DNA of 64,000 bases from JALQUL01 sp964556425 (GCA_964556425.1 CAZKWC010000007.1:1-64000); one strand, 5' to 3'. Positions 36,413-46,051 are shown, counted from the stretch's first letter. Numbers and translations are program-made. Notes: generated by a model from the sequence alone, not told the origin.

Positions 36413-37558
36413 ATGAAAAAAATTTGGCTATTATTTTCTCAAGTCATCACAATACTTTTAGCAATTTATTTTGTAGTGGCCACTTTACGACCTGAGTTGA
36501 TCAAACCTAGCAACCATCAAAATAGTCCTGCCATTTCAGTTTTTCAGGCAGCACCGACTAGTAGTAACAGTGTGCCAGTAGGCAGTTTTAGAGACGCGGC
36601 TCAAAAAGCTGCCGCCGCAGTAGTCAGCATCAGCACCAGCCAAAGCAAACAATTAACACCGCGCTCAGCCGACCCTTGGTTTCAGTTTTTTGGTGAAGAG
36701 CAAGACAATGAGTCAGTCAAAAGTGGTATTGGTAGCGGTGTAATTGTGAGCCCACAAGGTTATATTTTAACCAACAACCATGTCGTAGAAGGTGCGGATG
36801 GAATCGAAGTTACCTTAAACGATGGTCGCCATATACAGGCCACCATTATTGGCACAGACCCCGAAACTGATGTGGCGGTTTTGAAAATCAATTTAGACAA
36901 CCTACCCACCATCACACTGGGTAGCTCCGATCAAGCTAGGGTCGGCGATCAAGTATTGGCAATTGGTAATCCTTTTGGCGTTGGTCAAACCGTTACTTCA
37001 GGTATTGTGAGTGCCATGGGACGCAATCAACTCGGTATTAACACCTTTGAAAACTTTATTCAAACCGATGCCGCCATCAACCCAGGTAATTCTGGCGGTG
37101 CATTAGTCGATGTCAATGGTAACTTATTAGGGATCAACACTGCTATTTATTCAAGATCAGGTGGCAATATGGGAATTGGTTTTGCGATTCCTGTCAATAT
37201 TGCTCAACAAGTCATGAATGGCCTCATTCAAGATGGAAAAATTACGAGGGGCTGGATTGGTGTAGAACCTCAAGATATCAACCCTGAATTAGTAGACTTA
37301 TTTAAACTTAACAATGATCAAGGAGTGGTCATAACTGGGGTACAAAAAGCAGCCCCGGCCTACACAGCAGGAATCAAACCTGGCGATATTGTGAAAAAAA
37401 TTGAGGGTAAAGAAGTCAAAAATGTAAGTGATTTATTGCAAATAGTCACTTCAATACAGCCAGGTAAAATAGGTGTTTTTGAACTTGAAAGACAAGGCAA
37501 TCCGGTCACAGCTAAAGTAGTGGTGGGTACACGGCCCAAACAAAAATCAAGGCAATAA
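36413..37558 (+). CDS. DegS/HtrA-type periplasmic serine protease
   Basis: This 381-residue protein has an N-terminal membrane anchor (about 5-25), a trypsin-like domain with His in TNNHVV, Asp in TDVAVL and Ser in GNSGGAL, and a single C-terminal PDZ domain. One PDZ plus an uncleaved anchor resembles DegS/AlgW, which start the sigma-E response; DegP would have two PDZ domains. An upstream GTG would add 13 residues; the ATG at 36413 was preferred. Convergent with tatABC. Confidence 0.9.
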   Translation: MKKIWLLFSQVITILLAIYFVVATLRPELIKPSNHQNSPAISVFQAAPTSSNSVPVGSFRDAAQKAAAAVVSISTSQSKQLTPRSADPWFQFFGEEQDNESVKSGIGSGVIVSPQGYILTNNHVVEGADGIEVTLNDGRHIQATIIGTDPETDVAVLKINLDNLPTITLGSSDQARVGDQVLAIGNPFGVGQTVTSGIVSAMGRNQLGINTFENFIQTDAAINPGNSGGALVDVNGNLLGINTAIYSRSGGNMGIGFAIPVNIAQQVMNGLIQDGKITRGWIGVEPQDINPELVDLFKLNNDQGVVITGVQKAAPAYTAGIKPGDIVKKIEGKEVKNVSDLLQIVTSIQPGKIGVFELERQGNPVTAKVVVGTRPKQKSRQ

Positions 37559-37570
37559 AATAGCCCAAGA

Positions 37571-37607
37571 AAAAAGGTCAATTGCAATTGCAAATTGACC
37601 TTTTTTT
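37571..37607. terminator. Bidirectional terminator between the DegS-like gene and tatC
   Basis: A 13-bp perfect stem (37571-37583 with 37593-37605) with A/T runs on both sides lies in the convergent spacer. Confidence 0.85.
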
Positions 37608-37690
37608 ATAACAGTTGAAGAACTACATTCATTAAGAACATTTATCTCAGTTGGCAAGTCTCCATTACTTTTGGGATTTCATCAACCTTA

Positions 37691-38485
37691 TTAAGAAGTG
37701 GCTTCACTCTTGTCTTCTTGATCTTCAGGGTTTTGTTTTTTCACAAAAAAACGTGCGGCAAAAATACCTATTTCGTACAAAATACACATAGGAATAGCTA
37801 AAGCTAATTGCGAGACTAAATCAGGTGGAGTCACAATTGCGGCAATTACAAAGGCTAAAACAATAAAGTAACCACGAAAATCTTTCAATTTTTCAATGGA
37901 GACAATTCCCATCATAGCCAAAACAATCACCACAATCGGTACTTCAAAAGCCAAACCAAAAGCTAAAAACATAGACATTACAAAGCTTAAATAGGCCTCT
38001 ATATCTGGAGCGGCAGTAATACTTTTTGGCGCAAAGCTCTGTATAAAGGCAAACACTTTGCCAAATACAAAGAAATAACTAAAAGCTACACCCACAAAAA
38101 ATAAAAATGTACTAGAAATAACTAAAGGCAAAACTAATTTTTTTTCGTGGGTGTAAAGGCCTGGTGCTATAAATGCCCAAGCCTGATAAAGCACCACTGG
38201 TAAAGCAATTAGTAGCGCCACCATTAATAGAACCTGAATAGGGACAAAAAATGGAGCGACAACTGAAGTCGCAATCATAGTCGCACCGGCAGGCAAAGTG
38301 GCAACCAAAGGAGCGGCTAATAAATCATATAGTTGACCAGGGCCAGGATAAAAACTCAAACCAATTGCCACTACTGCAATCGCAATACAAGCTTTTACCA
38401 AGCGGTCTCTTAGCTCGATAAGATGCTGCACAAATGGCTGCTCTGAACCACTCAACTCATCTTCAGAATTAGTTTTATTTGTCAT
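37691..38485 (-). CDS. tatC: Twin-arginine translocase subunit TatC
   Basis: This 264-residue inner-membrane protein has six membrane helices and the N-terminal FVQHLIELRDRLVKAC signature. It is the receptor that binds twin-arginine signal peptides with TatB. FALVFE-like (here FGLAFEVP) contains the conserved Glu. It closes the tatA-tatB-tatC operon. Confidence 0.97.
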   Translation of the reverse strand: MTNKTNSEDELSGSEQPFVQHLIELRDRLVKACIAIAVVAIGLSFYPGPGQLYDLLAAPLVATLPAGATMIATSVVAPFFVPIQVLLMVALLIALPVVLYQAWAFIAPGLYTHEKKLVLPLVISSTFLFFVGVAFSYFFVFGKVFAFIQSFAPKSITAAPDIEAYLSFVMSMFLAFGLAFEVPIVVIVLAMMGIVSIEKLKDFRGYFIVLAFVIAAIVTPPDLVSQLALAIPMCILYEIGIFAARFFVKKQNPEDQEDKSEATS

Positions 38486-38512
38486 GCGAGGGGTTTTATT
38501 AATGAATCAGAA

Positions 38513-38986
38513 TTAGGTAGAATGTTTTTTCGGACGGTGGCGCGCTACACGTGCTGCACCTGATAAAACATGTGTTTTAACACCCGTTCTATTTTTATAC
38601 CAATTAGGCACTGCTCCCACCTTCGCTCGCCAACGTTTTTTTGGAACCTTGTAGCTACTAGCAGGCGACATGTAATGATTGCTAGACAAGGCTTCATTGT
38701 TGGCTTGTGACCAAGCATCTTCGAAGTCTTGAGAAACCGAACTCATAGATGATTGAATTTGTGAGCCTACATCTTGCAAGGCTGAATTAGCTTCAGATTG
38801 CATTTTTTTAAGCTCTTCAAGATCCATGCTACGGTTAACTTCTGCTTTTACATCAGCTACATAGCGTTGGGCTTTGCCAAATAAATTACCCACAATTCTA
38901 GCTACACGAGGTAGTTTTTCTGGGCCAATTACAAGTAAAGCCACCACACCAATGACTGCAATCTTGGTTAAACCGATATCTAACAT
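38513..38986 (-). CDS. tatB: Twin-arginine translocase subunit TatB
   Basis: This 157-residue protein has an N-terminal membrane helix beginning MLDIGLTKIAVIGVVALLVI, the GPEKLP hinge and an amphipathic helix. The C-terminal ~50 residues are strongly basic (VPKKRWRAKVG, RHRPKKHST). GGAGG precedes the ATG. It forms the receptor complex with TatC. Confidence 0.95.
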   Translation of the reverse strand: MLDIGLTKIAVIGVVALLVIGPEKLPRVARIVGNLFGKAQRYVADVKAEVNRSMDLEELKKMQSEANSALQDVGSQIQSSMSSVSQDFEDAWSQANNEALSSNHYMSPASSYKVPKKRWRAKVGAVPNWYKNRTGVKTHVLSGAARVARHRPKKHST

Positions 38987-39020
38987 TCAAGACCTCCAGT
39001 GCAAGACTTCAAGCAGGGAC

Positions 39021-39278
39021 TCATTGCTTTTGTTTAGCCTGAACGTCAATAGTATTGTCCGCTGTGGCTGTGGTAGTCGTGCTATTGTTAACTGCAGCTG
39101 TTTTCTCTGCAGTGGTGCTAGCTGCAGGGGCTGCAGTGTCGCCATCTTTAATGCCGTCTTTAAAACCTTTCACTGCACTACCTAAATCGGAACCAATGTT
39201 TTTTAATTTTTTTGTACCAAAAATTAAAACTACAACCACTAAAACGATTATCCAATGCGTAATTGATAATGAACCCAT
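39021..39278 (-). CDS. tatA: Twin-arginine translocase subunit TatA
   Basis: This 85-residue pore-forming subunit has the helix SITHWIIVLVVVVLIFGTKKL followed by the amphipathic segment and an Ala/Thr-rich disordered tail. The ATG at 39278 with AAGGA upstream is preferred to a TTG five codons earlier. It is the first tat gene, downstream of hinT. Confidence 0.95.
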   Translation of the reverse strand: MGSLSITHWIIVLVVVVLIFGTKKLKNIGSDLGSAVKGFKDGIKDGDTAAPAASTTAEKTAAVNNSTTTTATADNTIDVQAKQKQ

Positions 39279-39327
39279 GATGTTTCCTTTCAAATAATTT
39301 AAAAAAACGACTACAAAACTTAAAAAA

Positions 39328-39690
39328 TTAACCTTTTAACCATGGACGAGAACCACCCATTACATGAAAGTGCAAATGGTGTACTTCTTGCCCCCCCTCT
39401 TTACCTGTGTTGGTGACTAATCTAAAACCACCATCTGGGTAGGGATTACAGCCCTCTTGGGCCGCTAGCTTGGGAATAAGTGTCATTAACCTACCCATTA
39501 AACCTTCATGCTCTGGTGTCAAGTGTGCCAGAGAAATGATATGCTGTTTGGGAATGATTAAAAAATGTACAGGTGCCCAAGGAGCAATGTCGTGAAAAGC
39601 TAAAAACTCTTCGTCTTCATATACTTTTTTGCAAGGGATTTGGCCCGCTACAATTTTGCAGAAAATACAGTTGGGATCGGATTGCGACAT
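39328..39690 (-). CDS. hinT: HIT-family purine nucleoside phosphoramidase
   Basis: This 120-residue protein carries the histidine triad HHLHFHV near its C-terminus and the N-terminal CIFCKIVAGQIPCKKVYED typical of HinT. It hydrolyses adenosine phosphoramidates. Position between hisE and tatA is the usual one in Burkholderiales. Confidence 0.95.
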   Translation of the reverse strand: MSQSDPNCIFCKIVAGQIPCKKVYEDEEFLAFHDIAPWAPVHFLIIPKQHIISLAHLTPEHEGLMGRLMTLIPKLAAQEGCNPYPDGGFRLVTNTGKEGGQEVHHLHFHVMGGSRPWLKG

Positions 39691-39755
39691 AACTTACCTT
39701 TTATTGCTTATATAAGTGAAACTCAATTTATATTTTAGCCTTACTTGTACGACTA

Positions 39756-40142
39756 CTACGCTTGGGACTCTTGTTTTTGACGATCTAGCATTTTACGTAA
39801 GGCTTTTTCTTCTAAGCCGCTCGTACCCTCGCGCTTGGCAAGTTCAGCTAAAACGTCATTAGGATGCAGGTCATAAAAAGACAAAGCCACCATGCTATGA
39901 AACCATAAATCGGCCATTTCTGAAACTAATTTAGCTTTGTCACCCCCAGCACTTACATCTTTGGCTGCCATTACGGCTTCGGTTGCTTCTTCACCAATTT
40001 TTTTCAAAAAACTATCTGGGCCTTTTGCCAATAGTTTAGCGACGTAACTTTTTTCGGGGTCACCACCGTTACTTAACTTACGACTTTCAATGACTTGTGC
40101 TAAATGCTCAAGAATGAGACTGGATGAAAGGGATGTTGTCAT
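39756..40142 (-). CDS. hisE: Phosphoribosyl-ATP pyrophosphatase
   Basis: This 128-residue enzyme performs the second step of histidine synthesis. The helical MazG-like fold shows KKIGEEATEAVMAAK and EMADLWFHSMV with the metal-binding Glu/Asp residues. It follows hisI by 22 bp; the two activities are separate proteins here rather than a HisIE fusion. Confidence 0.95.
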   Translation of the reverse strand: MTTSLSSSLILEHLAQVIESRKLSNGGDPEKSYVAKLLAKGPDSFLKKIGEEATEAVMAAKDVSAGGDKAKLVSEMADLWFHSMVALSFYDLHPNDVLAELAKREGTSGLEEKALRKMLDRQKQESQA

Positions 40143-40164
40143 AAAAATAAGAGGCTTAGAAAAT

Positions 40165-40563
40165 TTACTTTTGATAAATAGTTTGAGGGTCTTTTAAGAC
40201 CGGATCTTGGGCTTGCCACTGCTGTGTTTCAAGGTTAAGTTGTTGATAAAAACAACTATGACGCCCCGTATGACAAGCAATTGCTGGCTCATGACCTAAC
40301 TGTGTAACGCTTAATAAAACCACATCGTTGTCACAATCGAGTCTTATAGAGTGAACTTTTTGAATATGTCCTGACTCCTCGCCTTTGAACCATAATTTTT
40401 GACGTGAGCGACTAAAATAAACCGCACGGCCCAATTGAGCTGTTTTTTCAAGGGCCTGCGCATTCATCCAAGCAAACATTAATACGTCGCCAGTTGATGC
40501 CTCTTGAGCTATAACAGGAACCAAGCCCTTTTCATCCCATTGAATATCATTTAACCAACTCAT
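40165..40563 (-). CDS. hisI: Phosphoribosyl-AMP cyclohydrolase
   Basis: This 132-residue enzyme opens the adenine ring in the third step of histidine synthesis. Metal sites DCDND and CHTGRHSCFY are intact, as is WFKGEESGH. Other his genes (for example hisF) would be expected upstream but ispH is there instead, 3 bp away, so the his operon is broken at this point. Confidence 0.96.
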   Translation of the reverse strand: MSWLNDIQWDEKGLVPVIAQEASTGDVLMFAWMNAQALEKTAQLGRAVYFSRSRQKLWFKGEESGHIQKVHSIRLDCDNDVVLLSVTQLGHEPAIACHTGRHSCFYQQLNLETQQWQAQDPVLKDPQTIYQK

Positions 40564-40566
40564 TGC

Positions 40567-41565
40567 TTATTCCTTTGTCAGATGAGAATCATCTATTTTT
40601 AAACCTTTTGGCAAAGGAAACTTGAGTGTTTCTTCCGAACTGATTAACTTTTGAATAGATAAAACACCTAGTTTTCTAATTTTTTGCAACACATCTTGTA
40701 CCAAAACTTCTGGAGCAGAAGCGCCAGCAGTTATACCAACTCTTTTAACGTTGACAAACCATTCGTCTTTTAATTCGGCTGCACTATCAATCATATAACC
40801 CGTTGTGCCTAATTTTTCAGCCAGCTCACGCAAACGATTACTATTGGAGCTAGTAGGGCTTCCCACCACAATAACTAAATCGACTTGCGGGCTTAACAGC
40901 TTGACGGCATCTTGTCGATTTTGTGTGGCATAACAAATATCTTGCTGCTTAGGTTTTTGAATTTTTGGGAAGCGTTGTTGAATCGCCGCCATAATTTCGG
41001 CCGCATCATCTACACTTAAAGTAGTTTGTGTCACTACTGCTAAAAGCTCCTCTTGATGAGTCTGAACCAAAGCTACATCGGCAACTGTTTCCACTAAATG
41101 AATACCAGAGCTGAGTTGGCCCATGGTACCCTCCACCTCAGGATGACCTTGATGGCCAATCATAATGAACTCAAAACCTAACTTGTGTAACTTGGCCACT
41201 TCTACATGGACTTTAGTCACTAAAGGACAAGTCGCATCAAACACTTCAAAACCACGTGCCTTAGCTTCCTCTTGTACCGCTTTACTCACACCGTGAGCCG
41301 AAAAAATAAGCGTTGCGCCAGCAGGCACATCATTTAAATCTTCTATAAAAATAGCACCCTTGGATTTTAAATCGTTGACAACAAATGTGTTATGAACGAT
41401 TTCATGCCTCACATAAATAGGGGCACCAAATTTTTCTAAGGCTCTTTCCACTATTTCAATGGCTCTATCGACACCGGCACAAAAACCTCTTGGCTCAGCC
41501 ATTAACACATCAATTGAAGACATAGTTGGATTTTCTACAGTATAAGATTGGAGTTGCGTAGTCAT
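40567..41565 (-). CDS. ispH: 4-hydroxy-3-methylbut-2-enyl diphosphate reductase
   Basis: This 332-residue [4Fe-4S] enzyme makes IPP and DMAPP in the last step of the MEP pathway. Cluster cysteines lie in RGFCAGVDRA, DATCPLV and DICYATQNR. The ATG at 41565 was chosen over GTG at 41577; an internal ATG 14 codons later, just before SSIDVLMAEP, would give the length most homologues have. It follows fkpB by about 20 bp, the usual pairing. Confidence 0.95.
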   Translation of the reverse strand: MTTQLQSYTVENPTMSSIDVLMAEPRGFCAGVDRAIEIVERALEKFGAPIYVRHEIVHNTFVVNDLKSKGAIFIEDLNDVPAGATLIFSAHGVSKAVQEEAKARGFEVFDATCPLVTKVHVEVAKLHKLGFEFIMIGHQGHPEVEGTMGQLSSGIHLVETVADVALVQTHQEELLAVVTQTTLSVDDAAEIMAAIQQRFPKIQKPKQQDICYATQNRQDAVKLLSPQVDLVIVVGSPTSSNSNRLRELAEKLGTTGYMIDSAAELKDEWFVNVKRVGITAGASAPEVLVQDVLQKIRKLGVLSIQKLISSEETLKFPLPKGLKIDDSHLTKE

Positions 41566-41585
41566 TTCATTTACCACTTCGCCAT

Positions 41586-42065
41586 TTAATCTAAAACACC
41601 AATAATTTGAACTTCAAACTCAACTGCTTGCCCTGCAAGCGGATGATTAAAGTCAAATAAAACAGCCGCTACTTTGTTGGGATTAAGCTCATCCATTCTG
41701 CGCTCTCTCACCACACCAGCATAACTACCTTGCCCGTCTGGAGTGGGGAAGGTCACCACATCACCCTCATCATAACGCTCTAGCGGGTCACCCATACGGT
41801 GCAGCATTTGTAATGTCACCCATTGGAGCATTTCAGGGTTTCTGGGGCCAAAAGCCAAGCTCTCAGCCACCTGAAATTGAGCTTTTGCACCCTGCTGCAA
41901 ACCAATTAAACATTGCTCAAGTGCAGGTGAAAGTTGACCTACTCCCAAAGTAAGAGTAGCTGGTAACTCTAAAAATGTATTCACAACATCACCTTTTGGA
42001 CCCGCAAGGCGGTAATGCAACGTCACAAATGAACTAGCGGTAATAGTAGGTACAGGATTAGACAT
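41586..42065 (-). CDS. fkpB: FKBP-type peptidyl-prolyl isomerase, SlyD/FkpB type
   Basis: This 159-residue cytoplasmic protein has the split FKBP domain with an inserted-flap region: VTLHYRLAGPKGDVVNTF, then LGVGQLSPALEQCLIGLQQGAK, and a C-terminal NHPLAGQAVEFEVQIIGV. It isomerises prolyl bonds and acts as a chaperone. Adjacent to ispH as in other Proteobacteria. Confidence 0.92.
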   Translation of the reverse strand: MSNPVPTITASSFVTLHYRLAGPKGDVVNTFLELPATLTLGVGQLSPALEQCLIGLQQGAKAQFQVAESLAFGPRNPEMLQWVTLQMLHRMGDPLERYDEGDVVTFPTPDGQGSYAGVVRERRMDELNPNKVAAVLFDFNHPLAGQAVEFEVQIIGVLD

Positions 42066-42369
42066 AAAGAAATTCTTAAAAATTCAAAGTAGTTTTGATT
42101 GTCCATGTATTTTTAATAGAAAAATACCCAAATATTAATAAATGAGTTATATTTACATGGAATTTATAAAATTTTCTACTAAAACACAAAACTACCACCT
42201 ATTCCACTTATATGACCTTGATTATTGAAGGGAGCTTTGGCATCAATTCATTTGAGCAAGCATCAAACTAATTGAAATCAACTAAGCAAGACATCAAAGT
42301 CAGTTGAAAGATTGCAAGCTCCATCATTTCGCAGGTTGCTATGTCTCACAGGTTTTTTTAAAGATATTT
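42066..42369. other. Divergent spacer between fkpB and radC
   Basis: About 300 bp of AT-rich DNA should contain promoters for both directions, but I found no clear -35/-10 pair, palindrome or open frame. Confidence 0.5.
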
Positions 42370-43056
42370 ATGAACCTTATTAAAGAACTTCCCACTTCGG
42401 ATCGGCCCCGTGAAAAACTATTGCAATGGGGTCCACATATTTTAAGTAATGCCGAATTATTAGCTGTAGTGTTGCGAACAGGCATACACGGAAAAAGTGC
42501 TGTTTTGTTAGCCGAAGAACTGCTTAATTTAACTACAGGATTTAATGGAATTAGTGGCTTATTAAATGCCGATCCATTTGAAATGAACAAAATAAAAGGT
42601 TTGGGTCCTGCCAAACAAGCCGAATTAATGGCAGTACTAGAGTTAGCCAAAAGAGCTTTAGCCGAACAGCTCTGTTCCCGCCCTTTTTTTGACACCCCTG
42701 CCACGGTTAAACAGTATTTACAAATACATTTAGCACATCGAAATCATGAAGTATTTGCTGTGTTATTTCTAGATGCACAAAATAGGCTTATTACGATGGA
42801 AGAAATGTTTAGAGGTACACTCAACCAAACCAGTGTTTATCCGCGTGAGGTGTTGGTCCGAGCCTTGCATCATAGTACTGGTTCAGTGGTTTTGGCTCAC
42901 AACCATCCTAGTGGTGTAGTAAAACCCTCAAAAGCAGATGAACAACTTACACAATCACTAAAATCTTGTTTGGCATTTATTGATGTAAAAGTTCTAGATC
43001 ACATTATCGTAGGGCCAGGCGAGTCATTTTCAATGGCAGAATCAGGCTTACTTTGA
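42370..43056 (+). CDS. radC: RadC-family JAB/MPN-domain protein (UPF0758)
   Basis: This 228-residue protein has an N-terminal helix-hairpin-helix region (LLNADPFEMNKIKGLGPAKQA) and a JAMM motif HNHPSG followed at the proper spacing by Ser and Asp (PSKADEQ). The fold suggests a metalloenzyme; its role, once linked to recombination, is unclear. The ATG at 42370 gives the standard MNLIKELPTSDRPREKLL start. Confidence 0.93.
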   Translation: MNLIKELPTSDRPREKLLQWGPHILSNAELLAVVLRTGIHGKSAVLLAEELLNLTTGFNGISGLLNADPFEMNKIKGLGPAKQAELMAVLELAKRALAEQLCSRPFFDTPATVKQYLQIHLAHRNHEVFAVLFLDAQNRLITMEEMFRGTLNQTSVYPREVLVRALHHSTGSVVLAHNHPSGVVKPSKADEQLTQSLKSCLAFIDVKVLDHIIVGPGESFSMAESGLL

Positions 43057-43103
43057 AGGCAGTATCAGCCTTTTAGTCAATTGACTTTTTAAGGCGTAGA
43101 AAA

Positions 43104-43775
43104 ATGAATAAATTCAATAATTGGGATGATTTAAAAAAAGTAAAAAAAATCGTTACCGAGCAACATCTTCAAAATGAAGCGGCCAAAGCAAAAGCCGCTT
43201 TAAAAGAAAAACAACGGCAAGCAGAAAGCCGATTATTTGAGGCAGCACTTGGTCCGGTAAAAAAACTGGCCCCTGTTAACCGTGCCAGTTTAAGTCACAA
43301 TAAACCGGCTCCCTTGGCCAAGCAATTTATTGAAGATGAGCAATCGGCTTTACAAGAAACGCTTAGCGACGAATTTGACCCAAGTACCCTTTTAGAAACC
43401 GATGAGAATTTAAGCTTTGCTAGACCAGGCATTGGCCCTGAAGTAACTACAAAATTACGTAATGGCAAATGGAGCATACAAGCTCAACTAGACTTACATG
43501 GTTTGCGCCGAGAACAGGCTAGAGAAAGCTTAGGCTCTTTTATTAGAGAGGCGCATCAACAAGGCTTACGCTGTGTACGCGTCATCCATGGTAAGGGTTT
43601 AGGTTCGGCAGGACGTACGCCCATACTCAAAGGAAAAGTCTTATCTTGGCTTATTCAAAAACAAGAGGTCATTGCTTTTGCCCAAGCCAAACCCATTCAT
43701 GGCGGAGCTGGTGCACTCATCATCTTATTAGACACACATAAAAAGGAGTCAAGTTTGCATGGTAAGCCTATTTAA
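43104..43775 (+). CDS. Smr-domain endonuclease-like protein
   Basis: This 223-residue protein has a charged, coiled N-terminal half and a C-terminal Smr domain (about 125-215) with LDLHGLRREQARESL, HGKGLGSAG and a C-terminal GGAGALIILL. Smr domains nick DNA or RNA; SmrB acts in ribosome rescue on collided ribosomes in E. coli. It overlaps the following YdcF-like gene by 17 bp. Confidence 0.88.
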   Translation: MNKFNNWDDLKKVKKIVTEQHLQNEAAKAKAALKEKQRQAESRLFEAALGPVKKLAPVNRASLSHNKPAPLAKQFIEDEQSALQETLSDEFDPSTLLETDENLSFARPGIGPEVTTKLRNGKWSIQAQLDLHGLRREQARESLGSFIREAHQQGLRCVRVIHGKGLGSAGRTPILKGKVLSWLIQKQEVIAFAQAKPIHGGAGALIILLDTHKKESSLHGKPI

Positions 43776-44430
43776 AAAAAATAAGCTTAAAACCTCCATC
43801 ATTGGTTTTTTATTTTTTATTTTAAAAGCAGGCATTGCCTTTACCGTATGGTTTTATAGCCTTTTGTATTTACAAATGGCCATGACTACCCAGCATTTTC
43901 TCCATCAAAAAAACTTAAAATCAGCCGATGCGATTTTAGTTTTAGGTAATCGGGCTTACTGGAATCAACAAGTCAATCCCTGCTTAAGTGGCCGAGTCGA
44001 TCAGGCAATTGACTTAAGCATGCAAGGACTAGCACCCACCCTTATTATGTCTGGCGGACTTGATAAAGAAGACCCAATCATAGAATCCCAAGTTATGCAT
44101 GATTGGGCAAGATCTAAGGGGTTTAGTGGTCCAATTATTCAAGAATCACGTAGTCAATCAACACTTGAAAATTTAATTTATTCTGAAAAAATTTTACAGT
44201 CACAACTCATAAAATCTGTCATTATCGTGACCGAGCCCTATCATTTATGGCGAACACAATGGCTAGTTGAAACATTAGATTTTCATCACCGTTTTAAGGT
44301 GCAGTATAGTCCCGCCCAAAGTGATTGCTGGAAAAAATGGGGCTATTTTTTTAAAGGTACATTCAGGGAGCCAGTGGCAAGACTGCACAATCAGGGACGA
44401 TTTTATTTTTCACCTACTACTTACCCTTAA
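43759..44430 (+). CDS. YdcF/SanA-type DUF218 protein
   Basis: This 223-residue protein has one N-terminal membrane segment (about 12-42) and a periplasmic or cytoplasmic DUF218 domain with ADAILVLGN, MSGG, ESRSQSTLENLIYS and IVTEPYHLWR. Relatives ElyC and SanA act in envelope integrity. Overlap with the Smr gene suggests translational coupling. Confidence 0.85.
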   Translation: MVSLFKKNKLKTSIIGFLFFILKAGIAFTVWFYSLLYLQMAMTTQHFLHQKNLKSADAILVLGNRAYWNQQVNPCLSGRVDQAIDLSMQGLAPTLIMSGGLDKEDPIIESQVMHDWARSKGFSGPIIQESRSQSTLENLIYSEKILQSQLIKSVIIVTEPYHLWRTQWLVETLDFHHRFKVQYSPAQSDCWKKWGYFFKGTFREPVARLHNQGRFYFSPTTYP

Positions 44431-44506
44431 ATAAAGTAGTCAGCCAATTTTAATGTTAAGCTAAAAAATAATTTTTATTTTTGATATTGAGGTTCAATCG
44501 TTTTTT

Positions 44507-45988
44507 ATGACTAAAACATCACACAACCCTTTATCTGAGCTTTCATTTTTTGCCACTGAAATCATGGTCGAAAAAGGGTTATACCCTGAATTTTCTTCTG
44601 CAGTGATGACAGAAGTTAATCAAATTGAAGCTATTGACTTTACAACTCCAACTCCCAATAAAACAATACTTGATTTAACTCACTTACCTTGGTGCTCTAT
44701 TGATAACGATGACTCACTCGATTTAGATCAACTAACAGCCAGTGAAATTCTAGCTGATGGTAGATGCAAAATTTATGTGGCTATTGCGGATGTAGATGTT
44801 TATGTCAAAAAAAATAGTGTCATTGATTTACACGCTCGGCATAACAGCACTAGCGTGTATTCATCTATTAAAATATTTCCGATGTTGCCACCTTTGCTAA
44901 GCAACAATTTATGTTCTTTAAATCAAGATCAAGTCAGGCAAGCAATCGTCACCGAAATGATTGTCAGTAGCCAAGGCAGCATAGAGGCTTTTTCTATTTA
45001 TCAAGCACTAGTTAAAAACAAAGCTCAACTAGCCTACGACAGCATTTCAGCTTGGCTAGAGGGCAATGCAAACAACCCTATCCCACTCGCAGTTCAGGCA
45101 GAACTCAGTACACAAATTATGACCCAAGATAGGGTCGCTCAACAAATGCGCTCGCTTAGGCATCAACATGGTTCACTTCAATTTGTCACCTTTGAACCCA
45201 AAGCTATTTTAAGCGAACATAAAATAATTGATATTCAACAACAAGAACAAAACAGGGGTAGACAAATCATTGAGGAATTCATGATTGCCACCAATGCTTG
45301 TAGCGCGCATTACCTAGCCGACCATCAAATGGCGTCTATTCGACGCGTGGTGAGGACGCCTGAAAAATGGAATCGTATCCGAGAGCTAGCCCAGCACTAT
45401 CATTTTTCACTACCAGCTGAGCCCAGCTCATTAGCACTGGAGGCATTTTTAATTGAACGACAAAAAGTTGACCCACTACGTTTCCCCGATTTATCCTTGG
45501 TCATTATTAAACTCATGGGGTCTGGACAATACATAGTAGAGCGACCAGGTGAAGCTGCCGTAGGTCATTTTGGCTTAGCTGAAAAAGACTATACCCATTC
45601 AACTGCCCCCAATCGTCGTTACCCCGATTTAATTACTCAGCGAATGCTCAAGGCAGCCCTACAAAGACAAGTCAGCCCTTATAGCGCTTTAGAATTAGAA
45701 CAACTGGCAGAGCATTGCACTCTGCAAGAAGATGCATCCAGAAAAGTCGAGCGACACATGCGTAAATCGGAAGCCGCCTTTTACTTAAAAAATAAAATAG
45801 GCCATTTTTTTGATGCCTTGGTAACGGGTGTCTCTGAAAGAGCTACATGGGTGAGGATTTTTCAACCTGCGGCAGAAGGCCGTTTAACTGATCAAGCTAC
45901 TAGTTTACTGGTTGGTCAAAAAATAAAAGTCCAACTCATCAGTACCGATATTGAAAAAGGTTTTATTGATTTTAAGCAAATACTGTAG
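44507..45988 (+). CDS. RNB-domain (RNase II/R family) exoribonuclease
   Basis: This 493-residue protein has the RNB catalytic cluster SIDNDDSLDLDQL with four acidic residues and the downstream AEKDYTHSTAPNRRYPDLITQR. A short S1-like domain ends the protein. It lacks the N-terminal cold-shock domains of RNase II/R, as in the compact RNB proteins of Betaproteobacteria. It should degrade RNA 3' to 5'. Convergent with the DUF1266 gene; no terminator is clear between them. Confidence 0.88.
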   Translation: MTKTSHNPLSELSFFATEIMVEKGLYPEFSSAVMTEVNQIEAIDFTTPTPNKTILDLTHLPWCSIDNDDSLDLDQLTASEILADGRCKIYVAIADVDVYVKKNSVIDLHARHNSTSVYSSIKIFPMLPPLLSNNLCSLNQDQVRQAIVTEMIVSSQGSIEAFSIYQALVKNKAQLAYDSISAWLEGNANNPIPLAVQAELSTQIMTQDRVAQQMRSLRHQHGSLQFVTFEPKAILSEHKIIDIQQQEQNRGRQIIEEFMIATNACSAHYLADHQMASIRRVVRTPEKWNRIRELAQHYHFSLPAEPSSLALEAFLIERQKVDPLRFPDLSLVIIKLMGSGQYIVERPGEAAVGHFGLAEKDYTHSTAPNRRYPDLITQRMLKAALQRQVSPYSALELEQLAEHCTLQEDASRKVERHMRKSEAAFYLKNKIGHFFDALVTGVSERATWVRIFQPAAEGRLTDQATSLLVGQKIKVQLISTDIEKGFIDFKQIL

Positions 45989-46051
45989 ATGTTTATAGCC
46001 TCACGTTTAAGCATTTGAGTGGAGCGAGCTAACACAACTTCACTTACTTTG

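Noticed and set aside
36374..37558. DegP/MucD two-PDZ protease
   Set aside because: Only one PDZ domain follows the protease domain and the N-terminus looks like an uncleaved anchor, so DegS/AlgW type fits better.
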